Counted from the first letter of the stretch, positions 15,899 to 28,632 are shown. The stretch is DNA of 64,000 nucleotides from Thermohalobaculum sp039805905 (GCA_039805905.1 JBDIVM010000011.1:74640-138639); one strand, 5' to 3'. The notes: generated by a model not told the origin, from the letters alone. Numbers and translations are program-made.

Positions 15899-16528
15899 AT
15901 GGAGTTCAGCAGCGACTTCCGCGCCCGGCTCACCGAGCTCTTCGCGTGGCGGCGCGACGTGCGCCGCTTCCGCCGCGAACCGGTTCCGCCCGCCACCGTC
16001 GCTCGGCTGCTCGCCGAGACCGGCATGGCGCCTTCGGTCGGCCTGTCCGAGCCCTGGCGGTTCGTCCTGGTCGAGAGCGATCTCGCCCGCGGTGCCGCGC
16101 GCGCCAATTTCGAGGCAGCGAACGCCCGGGCGCTCGAAGGCTACACGGGCGAGCAGGCACGTATCTATGCCACGCTGAAGCTCTCCGGCATGCGCGAGGC
16201 GCCGGTGCAGATAGCGGTCTTCTGCGACGAGACCACCGTACAGGGCGCCGGCCTCGGCGCCGGGACCATGCCGGAGACACGCCGCTACTCGGTGGTCTGC
16301 GCCATCATGCAGCTCTGGCTTGCGGCACGCGCCGAGGGGCTCGGGGTCGGCTGGGTCTCGATTCTCGACCCGGACCGCCTTTCGCGGGATCTCGACCTCC
16401 CGCACGGCTGGCGCCTCATCGCCTATCTCTGCCTCGGCTGGCCCGAGGAGGAGCACGAGGACGCCGAGCTCGAGCGCGCCGGCTGGGAAGCCCGGCGCGG
16501 TATCGACACCCGGGTCCTGACCCGATAG
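15899..16528 (+). CDS. bluB: 5,6-dimethylbenzimidazole synthase BluB
   Basis: BluB cleaves reduced FMN with oxygen to make dimethylbenzimidazole, the lower ligand base of B12. The 209-residue protein is a nitroreductase-fold member with the BluB pattern WRRDVRRFRREPVPP near the N-terminus, GMAPSVGLSEPWRFV, and the C-terminal GLGVGWVSILDP and YLCLGWPEEE. The reaction requires oxygen, so this organism makes its base aerobically. The product feeds CobT at the left edge of the window. It lies between cbtA and cobW in the same transcriptional direction. Confidence 0.95.
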   Translation: MEFSSDFRARLTELFAWRRDVRRFRREPVPPATVARLLAETGMAPSVGLSEPWRFVLVESDLARGAARANFEAANARALEGYTGEQARIYATLKLSGMREAPVQIAVFCDETTVQGAGLGAGTMPETRRYSVVCAIMQLWLAARAEGLGVGWVSILDPDRLSRDLDLPHGWRLIAYLCLGWPEEEHEDAELERAGWEARRGIDTRVLTR

Positions 16529-16537
16529 GAGCAACCC

Positions 16538-17590
16538 ATGCCCGCGAGAATCCCCGCAACCGTGATCACCGGCTTCCTCGGCGCCGGCAAGACGACGCTG
16601 ATCCGCAACCTGCTGGAGCGCAACGGCGGCAAGCGCATCGCCCTCGTCATCAACGAATTCGGCGACATCGGCGTCGACGGCGAGATCCTGAAGGGCTGCG
16701 GCGACGCACTCTGCACCGAGGACGACATCATCGAGCTCTCGAACGGTTGCATCTGCTGCACAGTGGCCGACGACTTCGTGCCGACCATGAAGCGGTTGAT
16801 CGACCGCGCCAGCCCGCCCGACCACATCGTCATCGAGACCTCGGGCCTCGCGTTGCCGCAGCCACTGGTGCGCGCCTTCAACTGGCCCGAGATCCGTACC
16901 CGCGTCACCGTAGACGGAGTCATCACCGTGGTGGACGGCCCCGCCACGGCCGAAGGCCGCTTCGCTGCCGACGAGGCCGCCCTCTACGCCCAGCGCGCCG
17001 CCGATGGCAGCCTGGTTCACGAGACGCCGCTCTCGGAACTCTTCGACGACCAGCTCGCCTGCGCCGACATGGTGGTGGTCTCCAAGACCGACCGGATGGA
17101 ACACGGGGCCCTCGAGGGCGTGCTCAGCCGCCTCACCGACCAGGCGCGGCCCGGCGTCCGTTTCCTCCGCTCCGATGCCGCCGGCCTGTCGCCCGAAGTG
17201 CTGCTGGGCCTCGGCATCGGCGCCGAGAGCGACATGGATGCCCGCGGCGCGGTGCACCATCATCACCATGAGGATGACGGTGACGACGACCAGCACGATC
17301 ACGGCCACGACGAGTTCGAGACCTTCGCGGTGACACTGGGCGAGATCGCCGACCCGGCAGCCTGGGCCGACGGGCTGGCCGACACCATCCGCGCCCACGA
17401 CATCCTGCGCCTCAAGGGGTTCGCCGCGGTGGCAGGCAAGCCGATGCGCCTCGTCGTGCAGGCCGTCGGCCCCCGCATCGAGACCTGGTTCGACCGCCCC
17501 TTCGACCGCGACGACCGCGCCACCCGGCTCGTGGTGATCGGCGAGGCAGGGCTCGACCGCGCGGCCATCACGGCGGCGCTCGCGCCATGA
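16538..17590 (+). CDS. cobW: CobW, G3E-family GTPase metallochaperone of cobalamin synthesis
   Basis: The 350-residue protein has the Walker A loop GFLGAGKTT (residues 12-20), NEFGDIGVDGEIL, the metal-binding CxCC motif at C71, C73 and C74 (NGCICCTV), ETSGLALP and SKTDRM. A histidine/aspartate-rich insert (about residues 236-255) precedes the C-terminal domain. CobW is thought to deliver Co(II) for corrin insertion with GTP hydrolysis, and cobW next to cobN is the standard arrangement. The ATG follows AGGAG. Its stop overlaps the start of the next gene, a GNAT acetyltransferase. Confidence 0.95.
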   Translation: MPARIPATVITGFLGAGKTTLIRNLLERNGGKRIALVINEFGDIGVDGEILKGCGDALCTEDDIIELSNGCICCTVADDFVPTMKRLIDRASPPDHIVIETSGLALPQPLVRAFNWPEIRTRVTVDGVITVVDGPATAEGRFAADEAALYAQRAADGSLVHETPLSELFDDQLACADMVVVSKTDRMEHGALEGVLSRLTDQARPGVRFLRSDAAGLSPEVLLGLGIGAESDMDARGAVHHHHHEDDGDDDQHDHGHDEFETFAVTLGEIADPAAWADGLADTIRAHDILRLKGFAAVAGKPMRLVVQAVGPRIETWFDRPFDRDDRATRLVVIGEAGLDRAAITAALAP

Positions 17591-18039
17591 CCGCCGTCAT
17601 CGAGCGCAGTAGCCCGCATGAGGCACGCCACCTGCTCGAGGCCAGCCATCGGATGATGCTCGAGCTCTTCGACCCCGATTCCAATCACTTCCTCAGTCTG
17701 GACGCCCTCGCCCGGCCCGACATCCGCTTCTTCATCGCACGCCTCGACGGCCACGTCGCCGGCTGCGGCGCGCTGGCAGTCCGCGATGGCTACGGCGAGA
17801 TAAAGTCGATGTTCGTCGACCCTGGGATCCGCCGCACCGGGATCGCCGCCGGGCTGATGGCGCGGCTCGAGGCCCAGGCTGTTGCGCTCGGTCTGCCCTG
17901 GCTCCGGCTCGAGACCGGCAATCTCCTGCACGCCGCCCATGCCCTCTACGCCCGCTGCGGCTTCACCCTCTGCGACCCCTTCGGCGACTACGCAGCGCAT
18001 CCGCAGAGCGTATTCATGGAAAAGCGGCTCTCGCCGTGA
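17587..18039 (+). CDS. GNAT-family N-acetyltransferase inside the cobalamin operon
   Basis: The 150-residue protein has the GNAT core: CGALAVRDGYGEIKSMFVDP (strand beta-4), then the acetyl-CoA loop RRTGIAAGLMARLE in place of the usual R/QxxGxG/A, and LRLETGNLLHAAHALYARCGF near the C-terminus. The acceptor is unknown. It is coupled to cobW (ATGA overlap) and sits 14 bp before cobN, so it is made with the chelation proteins. A second GNAT domain occurs in the fusion encoded after cobN. Close homologues are simple GNATs of no known role, so any B12 function is inference. Confidence 0.85.
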   Translation: MTAVIERSSPHEARHLLEASHRMMLELFDPDSNHFLSLDALARPDIRFFIARLDGHVAGCGALAVRDGYGEIKSMFVDPGIRRTGIAAGLMARLEAQAVALGLPWLRLETGNLLHAAHALYARCGFTLCDPFGDYAAHPQSVFMEKRLSP

Positions 18040-18053
18040 GCGGATAGGCACCG

Positions 18054-21823
<3,770 letters not shown>

Positions 21824-21827
<4 letters not shown>

Positions 21828-22915
21828 CCCCCATCGCCCCCGCCGATCTCCGCGCCCTCTACGACGCCGCCCGCACGGCGCTGGTGTCCTTCCCCGGCGT
21901 CGAAGCGGCGCGCTTTGCCGCGGCGCTGCCCGCCGATCCGGGGAAGCCGCGTCCGCTCGCCCCGGTGTGGAAGCCGGGCGCTGCGCAACTCGCCCCGGCC
22001 CGGCCGGCGCCAGCCTTCGAAAGTCTGCTCGGCCTGATGCGCGCCCATGCGGACGGACTCGAATGGCGGCAGTCCTATTCCGCCGCCGAGATCGGCGAGA
22101 GCTACCTGAAGGGCATGGGCTATGTCGAACTGATGGGGCCGCGCGGCCACTACCCCTCGGACGCGGTCGTCTTCGGCTTCGTCGCCATCGGCCCCGAGAG
22201 CCTCTATCCCGAGCACCGGCACCGGGCCGAGGAGATCTACGCCATCCTCTCCGGGACCGGCGAGTGGCGCTACGACCTCGGCCTCTGGACCCGGCACGGC
22301 GCCGGCGAGGCGGTTCATTCGGCGCCGAATCACTGGCACGCGCTGCGTACCGGAGCAGGGCCGCTCGTCATGCTCTACGCCTGGATGGGTGGCGACCTGA
22401 CGCAGAAGTCCGAGATCGCGCCGCCGGGCGCCGCGATGGAGCCCCGCCGCCTCACCCCTGACTACCCCCACTGGGACGCCGTCCTGGCCCTGATTCTCGA
22501 CGCCTTCGCCTTCATGGAGGGCCGCATCGACCCGCCTTCGTCGGCGCACCGCCTGACGGTCGCCGATATGGCCGCGCAGGCGGGCACGGGCGCCGTCTGG
22601 GTCATCGAGGAGCAGGGCCGCCCCGTCGCCTGCCTCTTCGCCAGGCCGCAGGGCGACGCGCTCTATCTCGGCAAGCTCGCCGTCGCCCGCAGCCACCGCA
22701 GCCGTGGCCTCGCCGGCATCCTCGTCGCCGCCGCCGACGCCGAGGCCCGTGCCCGCGGCCACGCCCGCCTCGAGCTCCAGACCCGGGTCGAGCTCGCCGA
22801 GAACCACGCCGCCTTCGCTCGGATGGGTTTCCTCAAGACTGGTGAAACCGCCCATGAAGGCTATGATCGCCCGACCAGCATCACCATGAGCCGCCCTGTA
22901 GCAGAGGCCCGATGA
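21824..22915 (+). CDS. DMSP-lyase-like cupin fused to a GNAT acetyltransferase domain
   Basis: The 363-residue protein has two parts. Residues 1-210 resemble the cupin family of DMSP lyases (DddQ/DddL type): a helical N-terminal section, then the metal site with H131, H133, E137, Y139 in PEHRHRAEEIYAILSG and H172 in NHWHALR. Residues about 220-363 are a GNAT domain with YLGKLAVARSHRSRGLAGIL and a final NHAAFARMGF. The GTG start at 21824 overlaps the cobN stop and the protein ends with an ATGA overlap into cobO, so it lies inside the core of the B12 operon. A DMSP role looks unlikely here; a corrinoid-related or metal-dependent function is more consistent with position. I do not know the reaction. 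Confidence 0.72.
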
Positions 22916-23544
22916 CAGACACTCCCGAAGCCCCCGAGAGCAGCGAGAACACCCGCCACGCCGCCAAGATGGCGAAGAAGAAGGCCGCGCGCGACAAGAT
23001 CATGGCCGGCAAGACCGCCGAGAAGGGCCTCATCATCGTCCATACCGGCAAGGGCAAGGGCAAATCGACCGCCGCCTTCGGCATGATCTTCCGCTGCATC
23101 GCACACGGGCTGCCCTGCGCCGTGGTGCAGTTCATCAAGGGCGGCATGTCGACCGGCGAGCGTGACCTGATCCTGCGTCAGTTCAGCGACATCTGCCAGT
23201 TCTACACCATGGGCGAAGGTTTCACCTGGGAAACCCAGAACCGCTCGCGCGACATCGCGATGGCGCAGGCTGCGTGGGAGAAGGCGAAGGAGTTGATCCG
23301 CGACCCGCGCCACCGCATGGTGCTGCTCGACGAGATCAACATCGCGCTCCGCTACGACTACATCGACATCGCCGAGGTGGTGGCGTTCCTGAGAACCGAG
23401 AAGCCGCCGATGACCCATGTGGTGCTGACCGGGCGCAACGCGAAGGACGAGCTGATCGAGGTCGCCGACCTGGTGACCGAGATGGAGCTCGTCAAGCACC
23501 CCTTCCGCGGCGGCATCAAGGCCCAGATCGGGGTCGAGTTCTGA
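22912..23544 (+). CDS. cobO: Cob(I)yrinic acid a,c-diamide adenosyltransferase CobO/BtuR
   Basis: CobO attaches the 5'-deoxyadenosyl group to Co(I) of the corrin. The 210-residue protein has the P-loop TGKGKGKSTAA (residues 45-55), VVQFIKGGMSTGER, the acidic segment MVLLDEINIALRYDYI and VVLTGRNAKDELIEVADLVTEM, with KHPFRGGIKAQIGVEF at the end; all are family signatures. The N-terminus is lysine-rich (MAKKKAARDK). It overlaps the cupin-GNAT gene by ATGA and is followed after 20 bp by a second cupin gene. Confidence 0.97.
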   Translation: MTDTPEAPESSENTRHAAKMAKKKAARDKIMAGKTAEKGLIIVHTGKGKGKSTAAFGMIFRCIAHGLPCAVVQFIKGGMSTGERDLILRQFSDICQFYTMGEGFTWETQNRSRDIAMAQAAWEKAKELIRDPRHRMVLLDEINIALRYDYIDIAEVVAFLRTEKPPMTHVVLTGRNAKDELIEVADLVTEMELVKHPFRGGIKAQIGVEF

Positions 23545-23564
23545 TCCATGGGACGGGCCTTTCC

Positions 23565-24134
23565 ATGCAGGCGCTGATCGCCGCCTTCGCCGCCGAGCTC
23601 CGCCGTCATCCGCACCCGTCGGCAACGACGGCCGCGGCGCTGCTCGACCGGCTTCCGGACACCGTTCCGCCGCCGGAGGCACCGATGCCGGAGCATCTCG
23701 CCGGGGCCCTTGCCGCACCGGGCGCACATCCGCTGACCGCGCGCCTCGCCGCGATTGCCGGCCGCCTGCCCTGGCTCCGGGTCACCGGCCGCGACATGCC
23801 CGCAGGTTTCGCCGGGCGGCATGCCTATTGCGACATCACCGGCCCGGGCGCCCTGATCGAGGCCCCCGACATCGGCTTCGGCGCCTACCTCCAGTATCCC
23901 GAGACCTTTTACCCCCGCCACTGGCACGCGGCCGAGGAACTCTACCTCATCCTCGGCGGCACCGCCCTCTGGACCCGCGACGGGGTGACCGAGGTCCCTG
24001 CCCCGCCCGGCACCCTGATCCGCCATGCCCCGTTCGAGCGCCACGCCACCCGGACCCGCGCCGAACCCCTGCTCGCCCTCTGGGTCTGGATGGGCGATCT
24101 GGACTTCGCCAGCTACGGGATCGACCCGGAGTGA
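23565..24134 (+). CDS. Second DMSP-lyase-like cupin protein in the B12 operon
   Basis: The 189-residue protein is a single cupin with the same metal-site layout as the cupin-GNAT fusion: H119, H121, E125 and Y127 in PRHWHAAEELYLILGG, and H160 in FERHATRT. Residues 1-75 form a helical N-terminal section, as in DddQ-like lyases. The two cupins are similar in layout but clearly divergent in sequence. The ATG at 23565 is the first good start after cobO; no strong ribosome site is visible. It is the last rightward gene of the B12 locus and converges with cbiB. Function unknown. Confidence 0.7.
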   Translation: MQALIAAFAAELRRHPHPSATTAAALLDRLPDTVPPPEAPMPEHLAGALAAPGAHPLTARLAAIAGRLPWLRVTGRDMPAGFAGRHAYCDITGPGALIEAPDIGFGAYLQYPETFYPRHWHAAEELYLILGGTALWTRDGVTEVPAPPGTLIRHAPFERHATRTRAEPLLALWVWMGDLDFASYGIDPE

Positions 24135-24144
24135 CCCGGACACC

Positions 24145-25050
24145 TCAGCGCCCGAGCACCGCCGCCACGACCGCCACCGCCAGCAGCACGCCCCAGGCTC
24201 GCCAGATCAGCGCGACCGCCTCCTCGATATCGCCCACATGTGCCGCCCTGCGGCCCTGCGCGTTGATGTAGGGGTCATCGGTCAGCGCCCCGCCATAGAG
24301 CCGCGGACCCGCCAGCGCCACACCCAGCGAGGCCGCCGTCGCCGCCTCGGGCCAGCCGGCATTGGGCGACTTGTGCAGCGGCGCGTCGCGCAGCATCACC
24401 CGGAACGCCTGGCGACCGCCGCCCACGAGGCAGATCGCCGCTCCGGCCAGCCGGGCCGGCAACAGGTTCACGAGATCGTCGAGCCGCGCCGAAGCCCAGC
24501 CGAAGTCGCGATACCGTTCCGAGCGGTGGCCGATCATCGAATCGGCCGTGTTCACCGCCTTGTAGACCGCGATCCCCGGCAGCCCGGCGACCAGGAACCA
24601 GAAGGCCGGCGCCACCACACCGTCGGAGAAGTTCTCCGCCGCCGACTCGATCGCCGCGCGCGAGACCCCCGCCTGATCCAGCGTCTCCGTATCGCGCCCG
24701 ACGATCCGCGAGACCGCCGCCCGCCCCTCGGCCAGCGAAACCCGCAGCGCCGCAGCCACCGCAGCGACGTGGTCGGCGAGGCTCCGCTGCGCGAGCAGCG
24801 CCGCCGCGCCCAGCACCTCCAGGACCCCGCCGAAGGGCATCCGCGACAGCAGCCAGGCCGGCAGCCCGGCCGCCGCGACCAGCAGCGCCAGCGCCAGCGC
24901 GCCCTTCAGCCGCCGCCCCGGTCCGCAGTTGAGCCGCGCCTCCAGCGCCGCGATCAGCCGCCCGAACAGCACTGCCGGATGCGGCACCGGCCGCCAGAGC
25001 CAGTCCGGCTCGCCGAACAGCGCGTCCAGGATCAAGGCCAGCGCCAGCAT
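24145..25050 (-). CDS. cbiB: Adenosylcobinamide-phosphate synthase CbiB (CobD of the aerobic naming)
   Basis: CbiB joins (R)-1-amino-2-propanol phosphate or its equivalent to adenosylcobyric acid in the membrane. The 301-residue protein starts LALALILDALFGEPDWLWRPVPHP, the family signature, and has several hydrophobic helices plus the conserved block AIESAAENFSDGVVAPAFW, VNTADSMIGHRSERYRDFGWASARLDD and SPNAGWPEAATAASLGV. I chose the ATG at 25050 because it forms an ATGA overlap with the PP2C gene upstream; an in-frame start at 25071 adds only seven basic residues. It is thus translated as the end of the leftward formate dehydrogenase unit. Confidence 0.94.
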   Translation of the reverse strand: MLALALILDALFGEPDWLWRPVPHPAVLFGRLIAALEARLNCGPGRRLKGALALALLVAAAGLPAWLLSRMPFGGVLEVLGAAALLAQRSLADHVAAVAAALRVSLAEGRAAVSRIVGRDTETLDQAGVSRAAIESAAENFSDGVVAPAFWFLVAGLPGIAVYKAVNTADSMIGHRSERYRDFGWASARLDDLVNLLPARLAGAAICLVGGGRQAFRVMLRDAPLHKSPNAGWPEAATAASLGVALAGPRLYGGALTDDPYINAQGRRAAHVGDIEEAVALIWRAWGVLLAVAVVAAVLGR

Positions 25051-25784
25051 CAGCCGGCGCCGCCGCAGCACAGCGCGACGACGGTGACATTGTCGGTGGC
25101 ACCGCGCGCGAGCGTCAACTCGATCAGCGCGTCGCAGATCCGCCCGGGCGACCGCAGTGCGCAGGCCTCAAGGATCTCCTGATCACCGACATGCTCGGTC
25201 AGCCCGTCCGAGCACAGGATAAAGATGTCGCCGTCCCGCACCCGCCCCTGCACGATATCGAGTTCGGGCATGTCGAACGCACCGACTGCACGGGTGATCA
25301 CGTTTCGCCGCGGCCAGCTGCGCGCCGCCTCGGGCGTCAGGGCGCCCTCATCGACCAGATCCTGCACCTCGGTGTGGTCGCGGGTGATCTGCGCGATCGT
25401 TCTGTCCTGCACGCGGTAGACCCGGCTGTCTCCGCACCAGACACAGGCACATTCGTCGCCCCGTATCAGCAGCGCCGCGAGCGTGCAGCCGATCACCGAG
25501 TCGGCGCGGCGGGCGGCGGCGGCGCGCATCAGGGTGTTGGCGGAAAGCACGCGGCGCTCCAGCTCCGCGAGCAGGTCCGGCATGGTGCCGGCCTCCGGCA
25601 GGCGGTCGAGTTCCACCACCAGCGTGTGGCTGGCGAAATCGCCGGCATCGTGCCCGCCCATCCCGTCGGCAACCGCCCAGACGCCGATGTCGGGGCGCAT
25701 CAGGTAGCTGTCCTCATTGAGGCGCCGCACGCGCCCGGTGTCACTGCGGCCCGCACTCTCGATCCGGAAGCTGCCCTCGGGCAT
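25050..25784 (-). CDS. PP2C-family serine/threonine protein phosphatase
   Basis: The 244-residue soluble phosphatase carries the PP2C metal-binding motifs in order: RRLNEDS near residue 24, VADGMGGHDAGDFAS near 38, CVWCGDSRVYR around 115, LCSDGLTEHVGD around 192 and GATDNVTVVAL near the end. It resembles the compact bacterial PP2C group (PppA, Stp1). No Ser/Thr kinase or forkhead-associated protein is encoded in the window, so its substrate is unknown. It lies 50 bp downstream of the formate dehydrogenase genes and overlaps cbiB. Its connection to either pathway is not established. Confidence 0.9.
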   Translation of the reverse strand: MPEGSFRIESAGRSDTGRVRRLNEDSYLMRPDIGVWAVADGMGGHDAGDFASHTLVVELDRLPEAGTMPDLLAELERRVLSANTLMRAAAARRADSVIGCTLAALLIRGDECACVWCGDSRVYRVQDRTIAQITRDHTEVQDLVDEGALTPEAARSWPRRNVITRAVGAFDMPELDIVQGRVRDGDIFILCSDGLTEHVGDQEILEACALRSPGRICDALIELTLARGATDNVTVVALCCGGAG

Positions 25785-25834
25785 GCCGGGGTTCCCTCTA
25801 CTCTGGAAGCCGACGGCTGCCGGGCGAACGGTGC

Positions 25835-25963
25835 CTAACGGTCCAGGCGGACGTCCGGCATGCTGAACCTTTCGGCACTCGAGTAACCGAGCCGGTCGAG
25901 ATAGAGATCGGCGCCGATCGCAATCACGGCCATGGCGACCATCGCGAGCAGAAAGGCCTTCAT
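25835..25963 (-). CDS. Tiny single-pass membrane protein in the formate dehydrogenase operon
   Basis: A 42-residue protein beginning MKAFLLAMVAMAVIAIGADLYL, followed by a polar tail (DRLGYSSAERFSMPDVRLDR). GGAGGA lies about 8 bp before the ATG at 25963, and the start overlaps the stop of the WD40/cytochrome gene (ATGA); both support real translation. One helix with the C-terminal tail probably in the periplasm is the likely topology. The function is unknown. It could anchor or stabilise the cytochrome encoded just upstream. Confidence 0.72.
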   Translation of the reverse strand: MKAFLLAMVAMAVIAIGADLYLDRLGYSSAERFSMPDVRLDR

Positions 25964-27315
25964 TGCTTGGTTCCTCCTGCGGGTCCGGGCCCCGCTCCAG
26001 TTTCCGCCCGCGGACCGGTGCTCTGCCGCAAATATGCGATCAGGTCCTTCCGGTCCGCAAGTCCGGCGATCTGCTGCATCGGCATCTTCGAGCCCGGCGT
26101 GACATGATCTGGTCCCTGCGCGAACAGCAGGTCGATCGTCTGCTCGTTCCACACGATGTCCGATCCGGCGAGCGCCTCGGAATAGCGATAGCCCGGTACC
26201 GTGCCCGCCCTGCGTCCGAAGAGGCCATAGAGCGTCGGCCCGGCGCGGCGCGCCCCGTCGGGTTCCAGCGTGTGGCAGATCGAGCATTTGCGCACGAACT
26301 GCCGCTCGCCGTTGCTCATCTCGGAGGGCGGCGTGTGGAAGCCGCGCATCCCCGCAAACAGCGCTTCCGCCTCGTCCCCCAACGGCCAGAACACGGCCTC
26401 GTCGGCCAGCCCGCCGGCCAGCAGCCGCGTGCCCGTGCGATCGTAGGCCAGCGCCCAGACCGGGCCACGCACCGCGGCGCGGAAATCGCGCTGGATGCTC
26501 CAGTCATCGGTGTCCACGACCATGATGTAGCCCTCGCCGTCCCCGACCGCGAGGAAGCGCCCGTCCGGGCTTGCGGCCAAGGCCAGGATCGGCCTGCGGT
26601 CCGCGGTCAGATCGGCCACCTGCCGGCCATCGCCGAGCGCGATCGCCCGCACCGCCCCGTCGACCGCGCCATAGGCGAGCCATCCGCGCGCCTCGTCCAG
26701 CACGAGGTGGTTGATCCCGAAGCCGTGCTCCACCAGCACGCGCTCCATCTCGCCGCTCGCCACATCCCAGCGCCGGATGGTGCCGTCATAGGAGGCCGTG
26801 TAGAGCTTGGCTCCATCGGCACTGAAGACCGCGTCGTTGACGTTGGCCCGGTGCCCGGTCAGCCAGCGCGGCGGCGCGTCGCCATCGAGCCGCCAGAGTC
26901 CGGCGACCCCGTCCCAGCCGCTCGAGGCGGCGAGGCTGCCGTCCGGGCTGACCGTCACCGCGATCAGCTTGCCCCTGTGGCCCTCGAGGCGCCGCAGCGC
27001 CCGGCCGGTCTCGAGGTCCCAGAGGATCAGGTCGAAATCGTCGCCCGCCGAGATCGCCCGCTTCCCGTCCGGCAGGAAGGCGACGCCGTTGGCCGCTGCC
27101 TCGTGGCCCTCGAGCCAGCGCACCAGCGTGCCGCTGCCAAGATCCCAGTAGCCCACTGAATAGTCGAAACTCGCGGTCAGCGCATGGCTGCCGTCCGGCG
27201 AGACCGCAATGCCCTTGACCGGCCCGCCATGCCCCTCGAGCCGGGCATAGCCACGATCAGCGGCCGCCGCGCCGGCGGCGAGGAACGACAGGGCCAGCAG
27301 CGCTGCAGCCCGCAC
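25960..27315 (-). CDS. Periplasmic WD40-repeat protein with C-terminal cytochrome c domain
   Basis: The 451-residue protein has a signal peptide (1-19), a seven-bladed WD40-type propeller (about 25-312; repeated LEGH/SPDG...WD units) and a class-I cytochrome c domain with heme site C344-S-I-C347-H348 and likely axial ligand Met411 (GSKMPM). The start is GTG at 27315, 4 bp after the gamma-subunit stop, with GGCGGAG upstream. Its place directly after the gamma subunit suggests electron transfer between formate dehydrogenase and a respiratory partner, or a docking scaffold. That role is inference; the domains themselves are clear. Confidence 0.88.
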   Translation of the reverse strand: MRAAALLALSFLAAGAAAADRGYARLEGHGGPVKGIAVSPDGSHALTASFDYSVGYWDLGSGTLVRWLEGHEAAANGVAFLPDGKRAISAGDDFDLILWDLETGRALRRLEGHRGKLIAVTVSPDGSLAASSGWDGVAGLWRLDGDAPPRWLTGHRANVNDAVFSADGAKLYTASYDGTIRRWDVASGEMERVLVEHGFGINHLVLDEARGWLAYGAVDGAVRAIALGDGRQVADLTADRRPILALAASPDGRFLAVGDGEGYIMVVDTDDWSIQRDFRAAVRGPVWALAYDRTGTRLLAGGLADEAVFWPLGDEAEALFAGMRGFHTPPSEMSNGERQFVRKCSICHTLEPDGARRAGPTLYGLFGRRAGTVPGYRYSEALAGSDIVWNEQTIDLLFAQGPDHVTPGSKMPMQQIAGLADRKDLIAYLRQSTGPRAETGAGPGPAGGTKQ

Positions 27316-27318
27316 CCG

Positions 27319-28557
27319 CTACTCCGCCGGCGTCGCCGCGGTTCCCGCGCTGCCCGCCTCGCTCTCGACCTTCTCGACCCACAGGCTGTGGTGCTCAAGT
27401 GCCCAGTTCCGGTCGACCATGCCCGTGCCCATGGCGTCGAATGCCCCCTCCATGCCCAGCGAGCCGATATAGATATGGGCGAGGATGATCACGATCATCG
27501 CCAGCGCGACGATTGTGTGCCAGATCTGCGCATACTGCATCTCCTGCAGCGGCGTGAGCTCGGTCGGCAGCGGCGCGCCCCAGACCGCCGCCGCACCGAG
27601 GCCGTTCAGGATCTCGAAGGTCGTGGCGAACAGCGGCAGCTCGTAGGGGAACAGCAGGGACACACCGCTCAGGGATGCCGACACGCCCAGCACGATCACC
27701 GCCCAGAAGATCAGCTTCTGCCCGGCATTGAACTTGCGCGAGGGCGGATGCACCCCCGTGCTGAACAGTCCGCCGCCCTTCGCCAGCCAGCGCAGGTCGG
27801 TCGCCGTCGGCAGGTTGTGCCGCACCCAAAGCACGAAGATCATCAGCAGCCCCAGCATGAAGGGCCATGCCAGGTTGTTGTGCAGCCATTTCCCGGCCGA
27901 GGCAGTCGCGGCGAAGATCGCCTTGCCCTGCTCGGGCGAGGTCAGCAGCGCGTAGACCGGAATCATCAGCTCGCGGCCGTAGAGCAGGTTGAGCCCGCTC
28001 AGCGCCAGGATTATGAAGGATCCCGCCAGCAGCCAGTGGGCAAAGCGCTCGATGCCGCTGAACCTCTGGATCAACCGGCCCGAACTGCCATGCTCGATCC
28101 GAATCCGGCCGCGGAACAGGTAGAAGACGAACAGGAGTGCCAGCATGGCGAAGAGCGCCATGCCGCCATAGCTGCGCAGCGCACCGTTCTTCGCGCGCGT
28201 CAGCTGCCATTGGATACCGTAGGACTGAATCAGCGTTGCGGCCTTCTTGTCCGGGATTGAGACGGTGAAGGTCTCACCCTGGCGGATCTCGCCCCAGAGC
28301 GTCGCGTCGGAGTTGGGTCCCAGGATCGACAGCGGTTCGCTCGGCGCGCCACCGGTGCTCGGCACTGCATCCTGGACCCTGGGCAGGCCCGGCTCGGCCG
28401 GGGCGTTGGTCACCGCGTTGTCCGGCGGGCGCACCGAGGACTGAGCCAGTGCATGGTCAATCGTCAGGCCGAACTGGATCAGGCTGGCGCTGAACATCAA
28501 AGCGGCAAGGACGAAGGCCGGAATGCCGATCGCCAAACCGCGCCGCCGCACGCTCAT
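27319..28557 (-). CDS. Formate dehydrogenase gamma subunit (membrane cytochrome b)
   Basis: The gamma subunit anchors formate dehydrogenase in the membrane and passes electrons through b hemes to quinone. The 412-residue protein has an N-terminal helix (about 10-38), a long periplasmic section containing LWGEIRQGETFTVSIPDKKA, and the cytochrome b556-type helices with histidines in ERFAHWLL, KWLHNNLA and IWHTIVALAMIVIILAHIYIG. The ATG at 28557 opens into the first helix; the frame further upstream crosses the hairpins of the preceding gap. It is followed after 3 bp by the cytochrome c gene. Confidence 0.93.
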   Translation of the reverse strand: MSVRRRGLAIGIPAFVLAALMFSASLIQFGLTIDHALAQSSVRPPDNAVTNAPAEPGLPRVQDAVPSTGGAPSEPLSILGPNSDATLWGEIRQGETFTVSIPDKKAATLIQSYGIQWQLTRAKNGALRSYGGMALFAMLALLFVFYLFRGRIRIEHGSSGRLIQRFSGIERFAHWLLAGSFIILALSGLNLLYGRELMIPVYALLTSPEQGKAIFAATASAGKWLHNNLAWPFMLGLLMIFVLWVRHNLPTATDLRWLAKGGGLFSTGVHPPSRKFNAGQKLIFWAVIVLGVSASLSGVSLLFPYELPLFATTFEILNGLGAAAVWGAPLPTELTPLQEMQYAQIWHTIVALAMIVIILAHIYIGSLGMEGAFDAMGTGMVDRNWALEHHSLWVEKVESEAGSAGTAATPAE

Positions 28558-28590
28558 GCTCCGCACTCCCCATAGATTGCCGGAAGATGC

Positions 28591-28632
28591 GTCCCCCCGG
28601 GGTTTCCCCCGGGGGACCGATCCCCGATCGGT
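28591..28632 (-). other. Two adjacent strong hairpins between the beta and gamma formate dehydrogenase genes
   Basis: On the mRNA strand a perfect 7-bp stem (28616-28622 with 28626-28632, 3-nt loop) is followed by an almost perfect stem of about 11 bp (28591-28617, arms GTCCCCC and GGGGGAC, 3-nt loop). They fill half of the 88-bp gap inside an operon and have no U-tract, so a stabilising, processing or attenuating element is more likely than a terminator. The two stems share two bases and cannot both form fully. Confidence 0.6.

Noticed and set aside
25963..27159. Plus-strand frame opposite the WD40/cytochrome gene
   Set aside because: The sense-strand protein has clear WD40 repeats, a signal peptide and a CxxCH heme site, whereas this frame has no recognisable fold.
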